Below are positions 34,601 to 45,039 of a DNA stretch of 64,000 nucleotides, piece after piece. The stretch lies in the NCBI RefSeq assembly GCF_964355755.1, contig NC_092680.1, forward strand, positions 3,263,001-3,327,000. The letters are read 5' to 3'. The notes beneath the pieces are model-generated. The model saw nothing but the letters and a program-made list of their open reading frames with translations, was not told the origin of the DNA and searched no databases. Position numbers and translations under genes: made by a program. Position 1 is the first letter of the stretch; each line of letters starts with the position of its first letter. Source of the stretch: Antedon mediterranea (Eukaryota; Echinodermata; Crinoidea; Comatulida; Antedonidae).

Positions 34601-36365
34601 GGCTCTTTCTTGTAGAAGGGTAACCGGTAGTTGTGTTGGTTTCATGACCACTTTGTATGGATCTCTTAGTACTTTACCAAGCTCTTCTTGAAAGTTCTGC
34701 AAAGCACCCTGGGTAATTACTCTTGTGTTACCTATTAAATACAAATGATAATTGTATTTTTTATTTCAAATCAAAAACAATTTCAAAAACCTGCATTAAA
34801 AAGTTGATAAACAATAGTTGACAACACCTGACATATGTTGTTTATTGCATGGTCAGAGATGCAAGTTAGGCTGGGATATGGAGCACTGGGTACTGAAAGC
34901 AAAAAAAATAACTCATTTTTTTCTACCTTCAAAGGCTTAAAGAACTAGAGAATAACATCTCATATAACAGTCTTGATTTCTGCCATTACACTGTATTTTC
35001 CAGTAAAAACTTAGATTTGGTGGTATTTGTATGGTATTTTAACGATGCGTTGATCCCCATGTTCAAACTAAACCCATGAAATCAGTGGCGTTATGGCTAT
35101 GAGCGCACAGGCACATTTTTATACCTGTTAGAAAGCATACCCAGCCCTTTACTTATAATACATTCATTTTATATTGTTAATATACAGAATAATGGAATGA
35201 ACATTCACTATGGGTTATCAACTTAATAGTAACTACTGGAATAAACTCACCAAACCACCGTCGGTTAGGTTCAACTCGTGCGACTGTGCCAGGTTTCAAA
35301 GCTGATTGGAAGGCGGCTGCTTTCACTATCTTTCCCTGCCGATTTCTAAAAGAAATATACCATTTATGACAAAGTATAATCTAATTTAGGGGTAAAATCC
35401 CATACCATAATTTGGCTCAGTCAGGTACTTCTTTCTATTTCAATTAAAATTAATATCATTTAATTATTAATTATAATATAATACAATTTTTAAACTTTTA
35501 TACATTTAATTTTTATTCCTTTATTATTTTAGCTTAACCTCGTGAAAATATAACCTTTTTTCTTTCAGCTCATGAAGTTATTTGTACCATTGCACTAATA
35601 ACCATTCATTTATGTATAAAATATTCAATGCCAGTGCAGTGCTTATATGACTTCAGTGCATATGTTTATTGTCTAGGCCTACTGATTTGGTACAGTACCT
35701 TTGCGCTTTTCCACCACGGTACATATTCAGCCGTTTTATGGTGGCCTTGTCCCTCATGTTCCTTCCTCCACATCCTTTTTCTCGGTCTATATAATATCGT
35801 AAAAATACAGTTAGAAAAATGACAAGCTTTTGCCGTTTTAGGCAGAACAAAAATAAAAATGAACTTTCCTCGTATCGTATCGCAAAAGGCAAGGTACTAA
35901 ACTAAACAAAAATAGAATAGACTCAACAATCACTATTTATAATAAATATTCATTAATAATTCAATTCAATTTCTTTATTGCTGCAAATGCCACCAAGAAG
36001 GGCTAATATCCGCTTAAACATACTACATCATACAAACATATAATATACATATTTACATACTAATAATAATATCCTCCATTACAGCCTATTCTAGCCTGGT
36101 TCAGGGCAGTTGAATGTGTAAGCCTACTTAGCTAGGACCTTAGCTAGGTGGCTACGCCTCTAACCGGGCCTAGGCCTACATAGCCTGCCACCAGCGACCG
36201 CCCTAACTGCTGCTTACTAGATAGCCCACTTACTAGCTAGGCTAGGTAGGCTAGGCTACCCTAGTTTAGAACTATTATAAAGTTAACCCACTTACCAGGA
36301 TTTGTACTGCTATTAGATTTCTTAATTCTATTTATATTTTTCTTCTGTAATTTTGTCTTTACCAT
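28621..36365 (-). CDS. GNL2: Nucleolar GTP-binding protein 2 (GNL2)
   Basis: A circularly permuted GTPase (YlqF/Nog2 type) that associates with pre-60S ribosomes in the nucleolus. Fourteen exons, all in phase: 36365-36296, 35786-35699, 35345-35251, 34731-34598, 34402-34304, 33761-33606, 33216-33058, 32502-32389, 31968-31735, 31034-30876, 30553-30449, 30068-29522, 29059-28962, 28722-28621; 719 residues (human about 731). The NGP1NT region is clear ([39 protein letters not shown]). The G motifs come in permuted order: G4 NKVD with [10 protein letters not shown] before it, then G1 GYPNVGKSS, then G3 [13 protein letters not shown] and [12 protein letters not shown] are also conserved. The C-terminal 200 residues are Lys/Glu-rich and low-complexity, and the last exon ends in basic [14 protein letters not shown]. 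The intron after exon 6 starts with GC, not GT (AAG|GCAAGT). Confidence 0.93.
29105..29245. mobile_element. MITE family A copy 12, truncated
   Basis: In a GNL2 intron. Begins ACACTAGTCTGACAAAAAAAGG and ends GTCACATAAGTTTTCA; the outermost CTGTCTACAC segments are lost. Confidence 0.7.
30129..30145 (+). repeat. Poly-G run
   Basis: About 16 consecutive G (GGGGGG... then AGAC) in a GNL2 intron. Its length is prone to sequencing error. Confidence 0.8.
30620..30745. repeat. Interspersed repeat, copy 1
   Basis: ATTCATCAGTGGAAAATTAC ... TTATTGTCATTTGCATATAA ... AAAACAATTAA is repeated with few changes at 54395-54520. It looks like the 3' end of a dispersed element. In a GNL2 intron. Confidence 0.7.
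31086..31380 (+). mobile_element. tRNA-derived SINE copy 3, 5'-truncated
   Basis: Lacks the A-box part but has the B box GGGGTTCGAGGCTCACTC, the body GAACGAGTCTTCTCGGATAA and the tail CACCCAGTATAAATATA followed by (TTCAA)n. In a GNL2 intron. Confidence 0.8.
31558..31700. mobile_element. MITE family A copy 13
   Basis: Left end AAGCTCTGTCTCCACTATC. The right end is a diverged copy (ACTAGTTTAATAGTGTAGC). In a GNL2 intron. Confidence 0.75.
32586..32751. mobile_element. MITE family A copy 14
   Basis: Complete: TAAAGCTCTGTCTACACTATC to GATAGTGTAGACAGAGCTTAA. In a GNL2 intron. Confidence 0.85.
33932..34095 (-). mobile_element. tRNA-derived SINE copy 4, without 3' tail
   Basis: On the minus strand: A-box remnant near 34085, B box GGGTTCGAGGCTCACTC, body up to GTGCACTAG near 33935. 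The 3' third seen in the other copies is absent. In a GNL2 intron. Confidence 0.7.
35945..36065 (-). mobile_element. 3' end of a non-LTR element
   Basis: On the + strand it opens with TTCAATTCAATTTCTTTATTGC, the reverse complement of an AATAAA...TTGAATTGAA tail. Similar tails are at 3550, 31360, 38110 and 39905. In GNL2 intron 1. Confidence 0.45.
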
Positions 36366-36901
36366 GATGATGATCAGCTTGTTTACAACAAATTATAGCA
36401 ATAAAAAACAGATAACGACAATCATCCACCACATGGACAATCCGTGTAAAAAAGATATCCGTCCGTCGTGGTGAAATAGGTCAAGCGTGACCGGAATGTA
36501 TGGAAGGCAAATTTGGTCAAACAACATCGAGGATAAAGGTAACGAAAGTCGATTCGGCCCCTAAATCTTAATTCCTTAGTAAGTGGTCCAAACGGGGTTC
36601 TTCCGTACAAAGGTTCTTTTAAATATTGTTATTACATTTTTTTTCACGATATATTTATCTTTTGCAACATTAATAAATATGTCAGTCCCTAAAAAAAGTG
36701 TTCTTGTATCTGGATCAATAACAAGTAATAAATGTAAGTACGATGATCGATATATCAATCGTTTCACTTTATTGCATCATGTAAACTATGATAGATAACA
36801 AATATATAAATATTTAGCAAAAACAAATTAAATACATGAGAAGAGTAATTACAAATAATGCATTGAGTAGCAATCATAATCGAGTCCCCAAAAAATAAAC
36901 T

Positions 36902-36973
36902 CTCCCTGGCGGGGAATTGAACCCCGGTCTTCCGCGTGACAGGCGGAGATACTCTCCACTATACTACCAAGGA
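36902..36973 (-). tRNA. tRNA-Asp (GTC)
   Basis: 72 bases read on the minus strand as TCCTTGGTAGTATAGTGGAG ... CCTGTCACG ... GGTTCAATTCC ... CCAGGGAG. A box TAGTATAGTGG, anticodon GTC between CCT and ACG, and the B box are intact. The acceptor stem pairs over seven positions with one T-G pair. A T-run terminator (TTTTTTGG on the minus strand) follows. The first of a tandem pair. Confidence 0.95.
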
Positions 36974-37336
36974 TTTGGTTGATTCAATGGCACTTAGGTT
37001 TTGTTTTAATGTGTAGATTGTTTTATTTTTCAAGTTTGTATCGTGCGATATACATACTGTATACATATAGTAATACCGAAAATAAATTTGATTAATTTAA
37101 TTTAACTTTTTTTAAAAATTTTTACATAATCCAATATATTGTAATTATGATTAATCAATAATTATTATAAAACGATGAATGATATATCAATTTTCAATAT
37201 CTTTTCACTTTATTGCATCATGTAAATTATGATAGATTAAAATATATAAACATTTAACCAGGGAATTAACAACTCCCTGATTTAACAAAAATAAATTAAG
37301 CAGCATATTAATGATCGAGTCGCCAAAAAATAAACT

Positions 37337-37408
37337 CTCCCTGGCGGGGAATTGAACCCCGGTCTTCCGCGTGACAGGCGGAGATACTCACCACTATACT
37401 ACCAAGGA
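37337..37408 (-). tRNA. tRNA-Asp (GTC), second copy
   Basis: Differs from the copy at 36902 only in the D loop (GTGGTGAG versus GTGGAGAG), with the same anticodon GTC and T-run terminator. Starts are 435 bases apart. Confidence 0.95.
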
Positions 37409-38420
37409 ATTGGTTGTTTCAAACAAGCTTAGGTTTTGTTTTAATGTGTGGATTGGTTTATTTTTTAAATGCGTATCGACGCGTGCGATACATAAAATAA
37501 TATCGAAAATAAATAAATGTCAAAGTTTAATTTAATCAGGGAGTTGCCCCCTGATTTAATGTAACACAATAATAGAACAATTTAAATTGCAATTATTAAT
37601 CGATTAAAATTAATTCGTCTTACATTTTGCTATATTTTCCTATTTATAACGAAATAAATGGCCACAGGATAATTTGTTTACATTCTTTAATTAGTGCTAG
37701 GCGGCCAGAAGTAGAAAGAACTCTCCGATTAGGCCGATCTAATTAAACAAAACATAAACCACAAGTTAATATTATTTATTAAGGTTGTAATTATGTGTGT
37801 ATGAAATACCACTAAATCATGAAATCCAGGAAAATCGATATATTGTTGACGACAAAAAGCTTATTTAAATCTCGAGTCATCTGTATCTTCAATATGGGCC
37901 GAAATAATCAATAGCATGCCCTCTGCCGCTTTTTTATAATGACAATGAAGTGTGGTGTGCGTGCCACCAAAATCCGAAGATTTTTGGCACGCACCACTTC
38001 ATTGTCAGTTGAGCTGTGCGCTAATTTATTTAATTCATTTGCATAGGCTCAAATACTATTCTACATTTAAGCATAAAAAAACTTCTTTATTTATACAGTA
38101 TTATATACATTCAATTCAATTCAATTCAAGGAACATTTATTCACGTCCAAAAGACAAAAGTAACAAAAACAAAATGGCAAGTGATAAAACAAGAAAATGG
38201 ACGAAGGCAAATCCCAAAAAGATTACAATCTTGTGACGGGATTGCCTTTACAAAATATTTAACATTAACAAACAATAACGATACAAAACTACATCTGAAA
38301 AGTGCAGTAGCACGGGGCGACGTAGCCGTTTGGCCTCTAAGCATGTGTGCTCCCGGAGATGTATTTCTCGATTTCAAACTACCCTGATGATGTTAATACC
38401 ACATTTTCTTTTAAAACGTT
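37409..38420. other. Gap between tRNA genes and the unknown six-exon gene
   Basis: No gene seen. It holds a 68-bp hairpin (37940-38007) and, from about 38110, a non-LTR-like tail (CAATTCAATTCAAGGAACATTTATT) followed by ~270 bp that may be its body on the minus strand. Confidence 0.45.
37940..38007. repeat. 68-bp imperfect hairpin
   Basis: TGACAATGAAGTGTGGTGTG... folds back on ...GCACCACTTCATTGTCA, with GTGCGTGCCA pairing with TGGCACGCAC and a small central loop. It contrasts with its AT-rich surroundings. Confidence 0.85.
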
Positions 38421-41053
38421 TTAAATCTGTACTTCTCGTTCCAAATACAAAATCCAGAGTATTTCTAACGTTGATTTGATGTTATTTAAAAGTTTAAAAC
38501 TATCATCTCTAATTGTGATGTGCGTTTTGTGGTTACTCTGAATTTCTAAAAACCCAAGGTTCTGTAGTAAAAGCCACGGCCGCCGATGGTGATGTCGAAC
38601 ATTACGTAATGTTGCATGTGTTGAATCAACTCGATAGTCACCATCTTGAAGACCGTAGAAATAATACAACTATTTAAAAAGTAAAAACAAAATGGTTTAA
38701 TCAAGGAGACAGATAAACAAATGAATAACGTGCAGTTTTATTTCCTCTATGGAAAAAATGTTTTGAAATTATGTTAATGTTTTCAGTTATGGATGATTCC
38801 ATGAAATCATAAATATGTTATTATTATTATGTTATCATCAAGGGAATAAAGACTTACGAATTGATGTGTTTCTTTGCCTTCTTCTTTCGTTAATTGTAAA
38901 ACCACGCGCAGGACATCGTATGGAATATCTATGAATAAATTCAATTTTTGTTATATTTTACGATAAACATGGGAACATAATGTATTTTGAATCATAAATC
39001 TTAAATGATTATTTTCTAATAATTAAAAAACACTAACACAAAGTTGCAGATCGACAAGAATGCAAAAATAGTAACTGTGTCACCTAGACCCAGGGGTCAC
39101 CGTCAATTGGGTTCATTTTACTGCTGAACGATTTTTACCATGTCTTTAAGCCTGGTTTCCATTAAAATCGCATTTTAATTGAACATATTTCACTTACTTG
39201 ACATATTGTATAGAAGTTTTGTAAACCTCTGAATAGATGTTCTTGTCAACTTATCAGTGAGAACCAATGAAGTACGCATCATATCTGTATCTACCCCGGG
39301 GCCTTCAATAGTGAAACCCACAGCACTTATGAAATCTACCCATCTATGTACACTTAATGTGATTGGTTTTGGGCAATCTATGTCCGAGAATTTAATAGTT
39401 TTTGGTGTTTTAGTTGTGCATCGCAATAATAAAGCTCTTGAAAACTGAAAAAAAAAATGGAATAAGTCATGCGTAAGTGAATTATTTGGATTATCTTTTT
39501 TTCAAAACCTAATGTTCATTCTATGCGTTTTAATAATTAACATGGCTTGTCTACACTATCAAACTTTATCCATATGGGCGCATCACAATTTTGTTTTCAC
39601 ATAATGTTTGATAGTGAAGACAGAGCTTTAGTTTGGCCTACACTTGTGACATACCACTGATTGAAAATGTGATATGGTTGCCTGAAGTGTTGATTTGAGA
39701 CAGTATTGGACCATCCATACTAGACTAGTCCTCCAGTCCACAGGTGGTTTTGGAAGAGCAGGCGGTTGGGACGACGGTCGAGATACATTTGAAACTGAAA
39801 AACAAAGTCATCAAAACAATCATGATTTGAAAACTGAAAATGATGCATTATTATCAATACTAGATGTAAATCAGATTTTAAAAAGCACTTCAATTAAAGT
39901 TTATATCAGTTCAGTTCAGTTCAATAATACATTTATTTAAGATGGTCACAATATATAACAAACAATATTACAATAAACAATAATAAACAATTAATATAAG
40001 ACCATCTTAGGGATCAAAATTAGAAGTAGAACTTGTCTCACATTGACCCCTAAAATAATAATAATAATAATTCAAACAAAAATAAGAACGGTACCGTATA
40101 ATATAAATAGATCTACGTGAATTTTGATCGTGGGCATGTTTATCTTATTTCCTTATTTAATTATAAATGCCAATTATAGGATAGAAATAAATATTTTTAG
40201 AAAAAAAAAGAACGACAAGCCTCCAAATTTAAAGTCACAGGCCTGGAAATTACACCTTCATATATTTTTATTTTTTTATTTTTATTTATTTTTTTTTTTT
40301 TTTGGAATTTACGCTTAAATTAAACTATTAAAATTGTTAAATTTACAGTACCCAGTTATAATACACAGAATTAAAATATACATTTTAAAAACATTAGCGC
40401 ATAAGAAAACATGCAGAAGGCGCAGTGCATTGAATAGGGTTATAATATTGATGGCAGACATCAACAATTATACCTTCTGTTATTCTACTGAGACCAAATG
40501 ACGTTGTCTGTATGAAAGGAGAACGTCGAGTTTCACCACCATCACTGGACTGGTTTTGCCGATGAGGGAATGTCAACACCATGTGTGTACTCTCCTCTGT
40601 GCTGTCAGCAATCGGCGTTAACACGGGTAGACATTGATTTTTCCTTTTACAAAGATCTGCATTCCGGACATCTTCCAATCTTTTTTTCTTCCTCTCGATT
40701 GATTTACATAAAGAATCAGCCTCTTCTCCTGTTTTTGGCACTGCTGTACCGATTATTCCAAAATATGACGGCGGTGGGTCAAAACTTGTTACAACTTTGG
40801 AATACGATGGTGGCCTTTCGAAACGATTAATGGATTTTCGTCTCCTCTTTTGTCTGTTGAAGAAATGTTAAAATGCTTGATGACGATGACAACATAAAGT
40901 TTAACATAACAATAGGACAGCAAAAAAAAAAAACTAGCAGTTTTATTGGGATAAAACTAATATAATGTGTTCATTGAGGAGGAATCGCTTTTCCAACAGC
41001 TGTTTGGAATTTACTTACCTTTTGAAGAAGTTTTTTGTTTTTTTACAGAACAT
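38421..41053 (-). CDS. Unknown protein with PPSY motifs, 373 aa
   Basis: Not recognised. Six exons keep a single frame: 41053-41019, 40853-40474, 39794-39655, 39444-39198, 38928-38858, 38669-38421. The N-terminus is very basic (MFCKKTKNFFKRQKRRRKS). It is followed by two proline motifs, RPPSYSKVV and DPPPSYFG, of the PPxY kind that can bind WW domains of NEDD4-type ligases. The next stretch (about residues 70-170) is Ser/Thr-rich and probably disordered. The last ~200 residues look folded: FSDIDCPKPITLSVHRWVDF, NIPYDVLRVVLQLTKEEG, QFLYYFYGLQDGDYRVD and PWLLLQNLGFLEI. There is no signal peptide or membrane helix. The start was chosen as the first ATG after an in-frame upstream stop. An out-of-frame ATG 17 bases earlier (41070) could make a short overlapping uORF. 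Consistent splicing and composition support a real gene; the function is unknown. Confidence 0.72.
39541..39632. mobile_element. MITE family A copy 15, internally deleted
   Basis: Only about 90 bp: CTTGTCTACACTATCAAACTTTATCCAT to ATGTTTGATAGTGAAGACAGAGCTTTA, with the centre missing. In the intron between exons 3 and 4 of the unknown PPSY gene. Confidence 0.75.
39905..40080. repeat. Dispersed element end with (TTCAG) start
   Basis: AGTTCAGTTCAATAATACATTTATTTAAGATGGTCAC, with AAGACCATCTTAGGG inverted about 75 bases on. Probably a minus-strand non-LTR 3' end. In an intron of the unknown PPSY gene. Confidence 0.4.
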
Positions 41054-41664
41054 TTTCTCCAGTTCCACATCAACGACACGATAAAACGTGTAGTACACTC
41101 AAAACCAACACATAGTAATGTGAGTGCGTGATCAGAACATCAATTTAATATACTTCCTTGTTGAAAAGATACATAAAACTAATGTTGGTTTATCCCGGAT
41201 GTTAAATTGAAGTTGTTGACACTCCTAGGAGTTTAATCGCCACATAGTGTCCAGAACTCCCTGTTTGGAAGTATATCACGATCAGCCTCTACAATGATTG
41301 GTTGATTATGAATGAATATTATGACGTAATTGTGCTATTCATTAATTTTAGTAATTGATGAAACATAAATGGATACATTATTTTAAGTTTGAGTTGAGAT
41401 AATGGAAAAACAAATAGGCCTAAAGTTAAGACCCAATTAGGCCTATATACATTATAATTCAAGAGTTAAAATATTCTTGATTCTGATTTCAGCCACAATG
41501 GTTTTATTTTAATATTGACGGTACTTTTCAAAACAAGTGAGTCTGAATACTAAAGTAGCATAATTATATTAATAAGAATTCTAATTTATTAGGAATGACG
41601 ATATTTTTATAAATATTTTCTGTAACATAGGCCTAAAATCTTATTATCCGATCTATGTATAGAG

Positions 41665-41830
41665 AGGAAGGTATTCCAAATTGTGATAGAAGGAAGATAT
41701 GAAGGTAATACAAGAAGAGGAAGGAAAAGGATAGCTATGCTTGATAGATTAAAACATAACACTAGGCCCACATATTCGGAATTGAAAGAAGAAGCACTAT
41801 AGAGAATCATGGGGAAAGCCTAGACTATCA
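41665..41830 (+). pseudogene. Relic of a LINE reverse-transcriptase C-terminus
   Basis: Reads KVFQIVIEGRYEGNTRRGRK, then RIAMLDRLKHN, TYSELKEEAL, a stop, RIMGKA, a stop. The pattern (I-x-EG-x-x-EG-x-x-x-RGR-x-R, then an S-E-L-x-x-x-A region) is that of the end of RTE/BovB-like non-LTR retrotransposon polyproteins. Two in-frame stops show decay. The rest of the element was not found. Confidence 0.6.
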
Positions 41831-41990
41831 TGGGCCTGCAAATGGTAGATGACAAGGTAGGTATAAGCAGAGTTTATTACATACGGTATACGATACATTC
41901 TCGTGGTCAGGTCACAAATGAGTCACAAAGATGGTCAAACGCTTAAGACTCACACGAGACAAATGTATATAACTTGTGTTCTTATATTAG

Positions 41991-42022
41991 CAGGGAGTTG
42001 TAAAATAAGTACAACTCCCTGG
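41991..42022. repeat. Short hairpin CAGGGAGTTGT / ACAACTCCCTG
   Basis: Perfect 11-base arms around TAAAATAAGT... . A related CAGGGAATTAACAACTCCCTG lies at 37259 and an AATCAGGGAGTTGCCCCCTGATT near 37536, so it may be a very small mobile palindrome. Confidence 0.7.
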
Positions 42023-44904
42023 TATTAGTTAATAAAGTTTGTTTAATTTATAATATCGCTATTATTAATCTGTTTAATTATTCATTTTTACTAATTGACG
42101 TGTTGAATAAATAAAGTTGAATTGTTGAATTAATTATGTCGTTTGTATCTATATTAAAACCTTTAACCGATATTACCATTCGGAGTCAGAGTTTATTATT
42201 GCGTAGGTTAGTGTAGCCAATACTTAGACAAAATCAATTATCTAGTAGTAGTCATGAAGCATGCTTAACGGCTAGTTAGCTTCCTATTTGCTTGCCATGC
42301 TTTACAAAACAATATTTAGAAGGCAAGTATACAGGTTGGCATATTAGTTGTTAATAATTAACACTCCATCGACGATAAATGAAACATACCTTAGGCCTAT
42401 ACCTATCTTACATAAAACAAAACAAAAATTGAAAAGTTGTCATTCTAGAACAATGGGATAACCATTTATGCTGTCTTTAATAAAAATAATATTTTTTTAC
42501 AAAATTCAATTAATTGACGTCATGATCAATCGGTTAGGGTAAACATTACAATCTAACATGTCCTCAATTCCAACCCTCCAACATTCCCGAAAGTATTTCT
42601 AGAAATTCCAACGAATGGAAACCCCCCGGCGTGAGTCATCCGGGTCTCCGACAACTCTATGGTGCGCTCTCGAATCAGAAGACTTGCCCCATAGTCTGTA
42701 TTAATTTCGAGGCTTTTAGATGTGCCAAAATATTTAATTTAATATTAAGACAAAACTCCCAGGGAATCACCAAAATGATGCTAGGTAAAATAAGTTTCGA
42801 TGGCATAGCTTCTTTACTGTATATTCCGTATCTTTATACCTTGATTAAAATCAGGCTCATTAGAAATATGAATAAACGTATTTTATTAACTATATTATTT
42901 CGCAGTATCGTGTTAATGAATCAGCAACTTCAGATAATGTCAACATACGTTTTATCAGGAAATATTTAGGCCTAACTGACGTATTGATGCTTTGAATTAC
43001 CTTTTCTTATAGTGTTATTTCAAGTGCAAATTCGACGAATCTAACATCCGTGTCTTTATACCCTACATAACACGGATTGAATGAGACAAACTATCGTCGA
43101 TGACGATACAGTACAAGGCTGAACTTCAGGTGGATTGTTGATGAATGATTGTGTGTGTATATTTCCTCATCTTTATCACGGCTTCAAATTAATTATTAAT
43201 TAATTTCAGTATATCACCGGGCGGTTTAGAATTCATGTTTGTGTGCCTCATGTGTTTTATTATATTTAATTAAACACATCTAATGACAAAAGAATCAACA
43301 GATGTATTTTCGATAGCTTTACAAACAATATTGTAGGCTACAATACGACAATAAAATTAGCTAAATTCATTGAAATAGGTCATGGCCGCACCTTTAATTA
43401 CCACAACTGTATACAATAGAATCTGTTTTAGAATGCTCTTAAATTTAGAGCCATACATTTATTAATAGAATACCATACCAGAACAAGCTAACATTATATA
43501 GTGGGTCGTTATGTATGTAACTATAGTCTACAAAGTACCTTCTTTCTATCGATGAAATACAACGTAGGCATGCTACATAGATGAGACAAATTATAGTTAT
43601 CACAGGTAAGACACTGTTAGAGCATGAGATATAAACGGCTCCATGGTTAGAGTCCAAATAAGAACGAACGTAAATTAAAACGTTGATATAATGAGGAATT
43701 TAATTGTGGTTGAACGAAATATCAAAATCTGACTGACAATCGATAATACCGAAATTGTGAAAACATTTTTCTTTCTCTGGTTTTGATTACAGTATTGATA
43801 TGTCTTGAAACGTATAGTTAAATTTATACTGGTTTACCATTAATGAATATACCGAAATTGGATGAAATGTCTTTCCCGTTTATAACTGCTGATAGGCCAC
43901 CTATAGTTCTTCTAGGCTGGATACTCAGTTTAACAACGTTAGTTCGATCAAAATATTATGGGTTTACGGGCCTAATCTAAAAAAAAAACGTATTCAGGCC
44001 CTCCTATGGTGAGAATAACTGCATGTAGGCCTAAATAAATAAAACCAGAACCATGCTGCGCTTCAGTTCTATAGCTTTTATGCTACAGCCTACTTACTTT
44101 GTATCAAAGGCCTCCTTTGACCAAAACATATGTGGTCGATAAATTCTACCAGGCTTTGGCATGAATTCCATTTGTGTATAGATATTATACAGTATGCTTA
44201 CACCTATAGGCTTCTAGCAGTTTCAATTTCCAATGTCGCTTACTAAGACACTAACTGTTTATAAAGCTCTCAAGAGCGGAACGGATTAAGCGGCATTTAA
44301 AAGATCTATTTATTTAGAAAAATAATAATAAAACCTCAAACAGATTTCAATGAAAGCATTTGCGTAAAAATGTGAAGTGGGGAACTAAGTTATCTTAAAA
44401 TACATCGACGTAAGTAAATTACAAGTGTTCAATTTACTGTGGCATGCTATTCTACAGAAAATTTCTGGACAATAAAGTTCTTTGAAGAGAATGATTGAGT
44501 TAAATTAATCAATTGTGAATTCTCGAATTGTTTCCCCAATTCCCCAAAGTTTCTTGTAAGTCTAATTTTTATCTGTTTAATATTTAAATGTCACTCTATT
44601 TTCATTGGATAGGCTCAGCAACGTTTTGGGAGTGTCACTAATAAACAGTGCCATGGATACCAAGTTGATCAATGGCCCTGAATATCATTTTCAATTCATT
44701 TTAATTCAATACATTATTTTCTTCTTATCTTTTCTTCATTATATAAAATGACTATATTACTCGATTCCCAGTGCTGTATCTCCACATACTATCTATTTTT
44801 AAATCATTATATTTATCATTCTTGACTCGTTCTATATTTTACTTGAATTGTTTATGTTTACCTCATTTTCTTGAAGGAAGAAAAAAATGTTAAGATGAAT
44901 TTGA

Positions 44905-45039
44905 ATTTCCGAAGTATCATAGGAATATTTGGTAATACAGCATCTTATTATCACACGTGTTGCCTGTATCATGTATGGTTAAGGGTTACTACCAGATACA
45001 CGTGAAACACCAAATATTCCTGATTGATACTTCGGAAAT
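44905..45039. mobile_element. 135-bp palindromic MITE-like element
   Basis: ATTTCCGAAGTATCATAGGAATATTTGGT at the left pairs with ACCAAATATTCCTGATTGATACTTCGGAAAT at the right. Inside, ACACGTGTTGCC and GATACACGTGA also pair. No coding frame. Confidence 0.75.

Larger units (their letters stand above)
36741..37545. repeat. Tandem segmental duplication carrying tRNA-Asp
   Basis: Two units of about 435 bp (around 36741-37110 and 37173-37545) share TTTCACTTTATTGCATCATG upstream, the tRNA, and GGTTTTGTTTTAATGTGT downstream. They are diverged outside the tRNA. Confidence 0.75.

Noticed and set aside
42631-42969. 112-codon open frame in the gene-poor region
   Set aside because: No recognisable domain, no splice support and AT-driven composition; probably chance.
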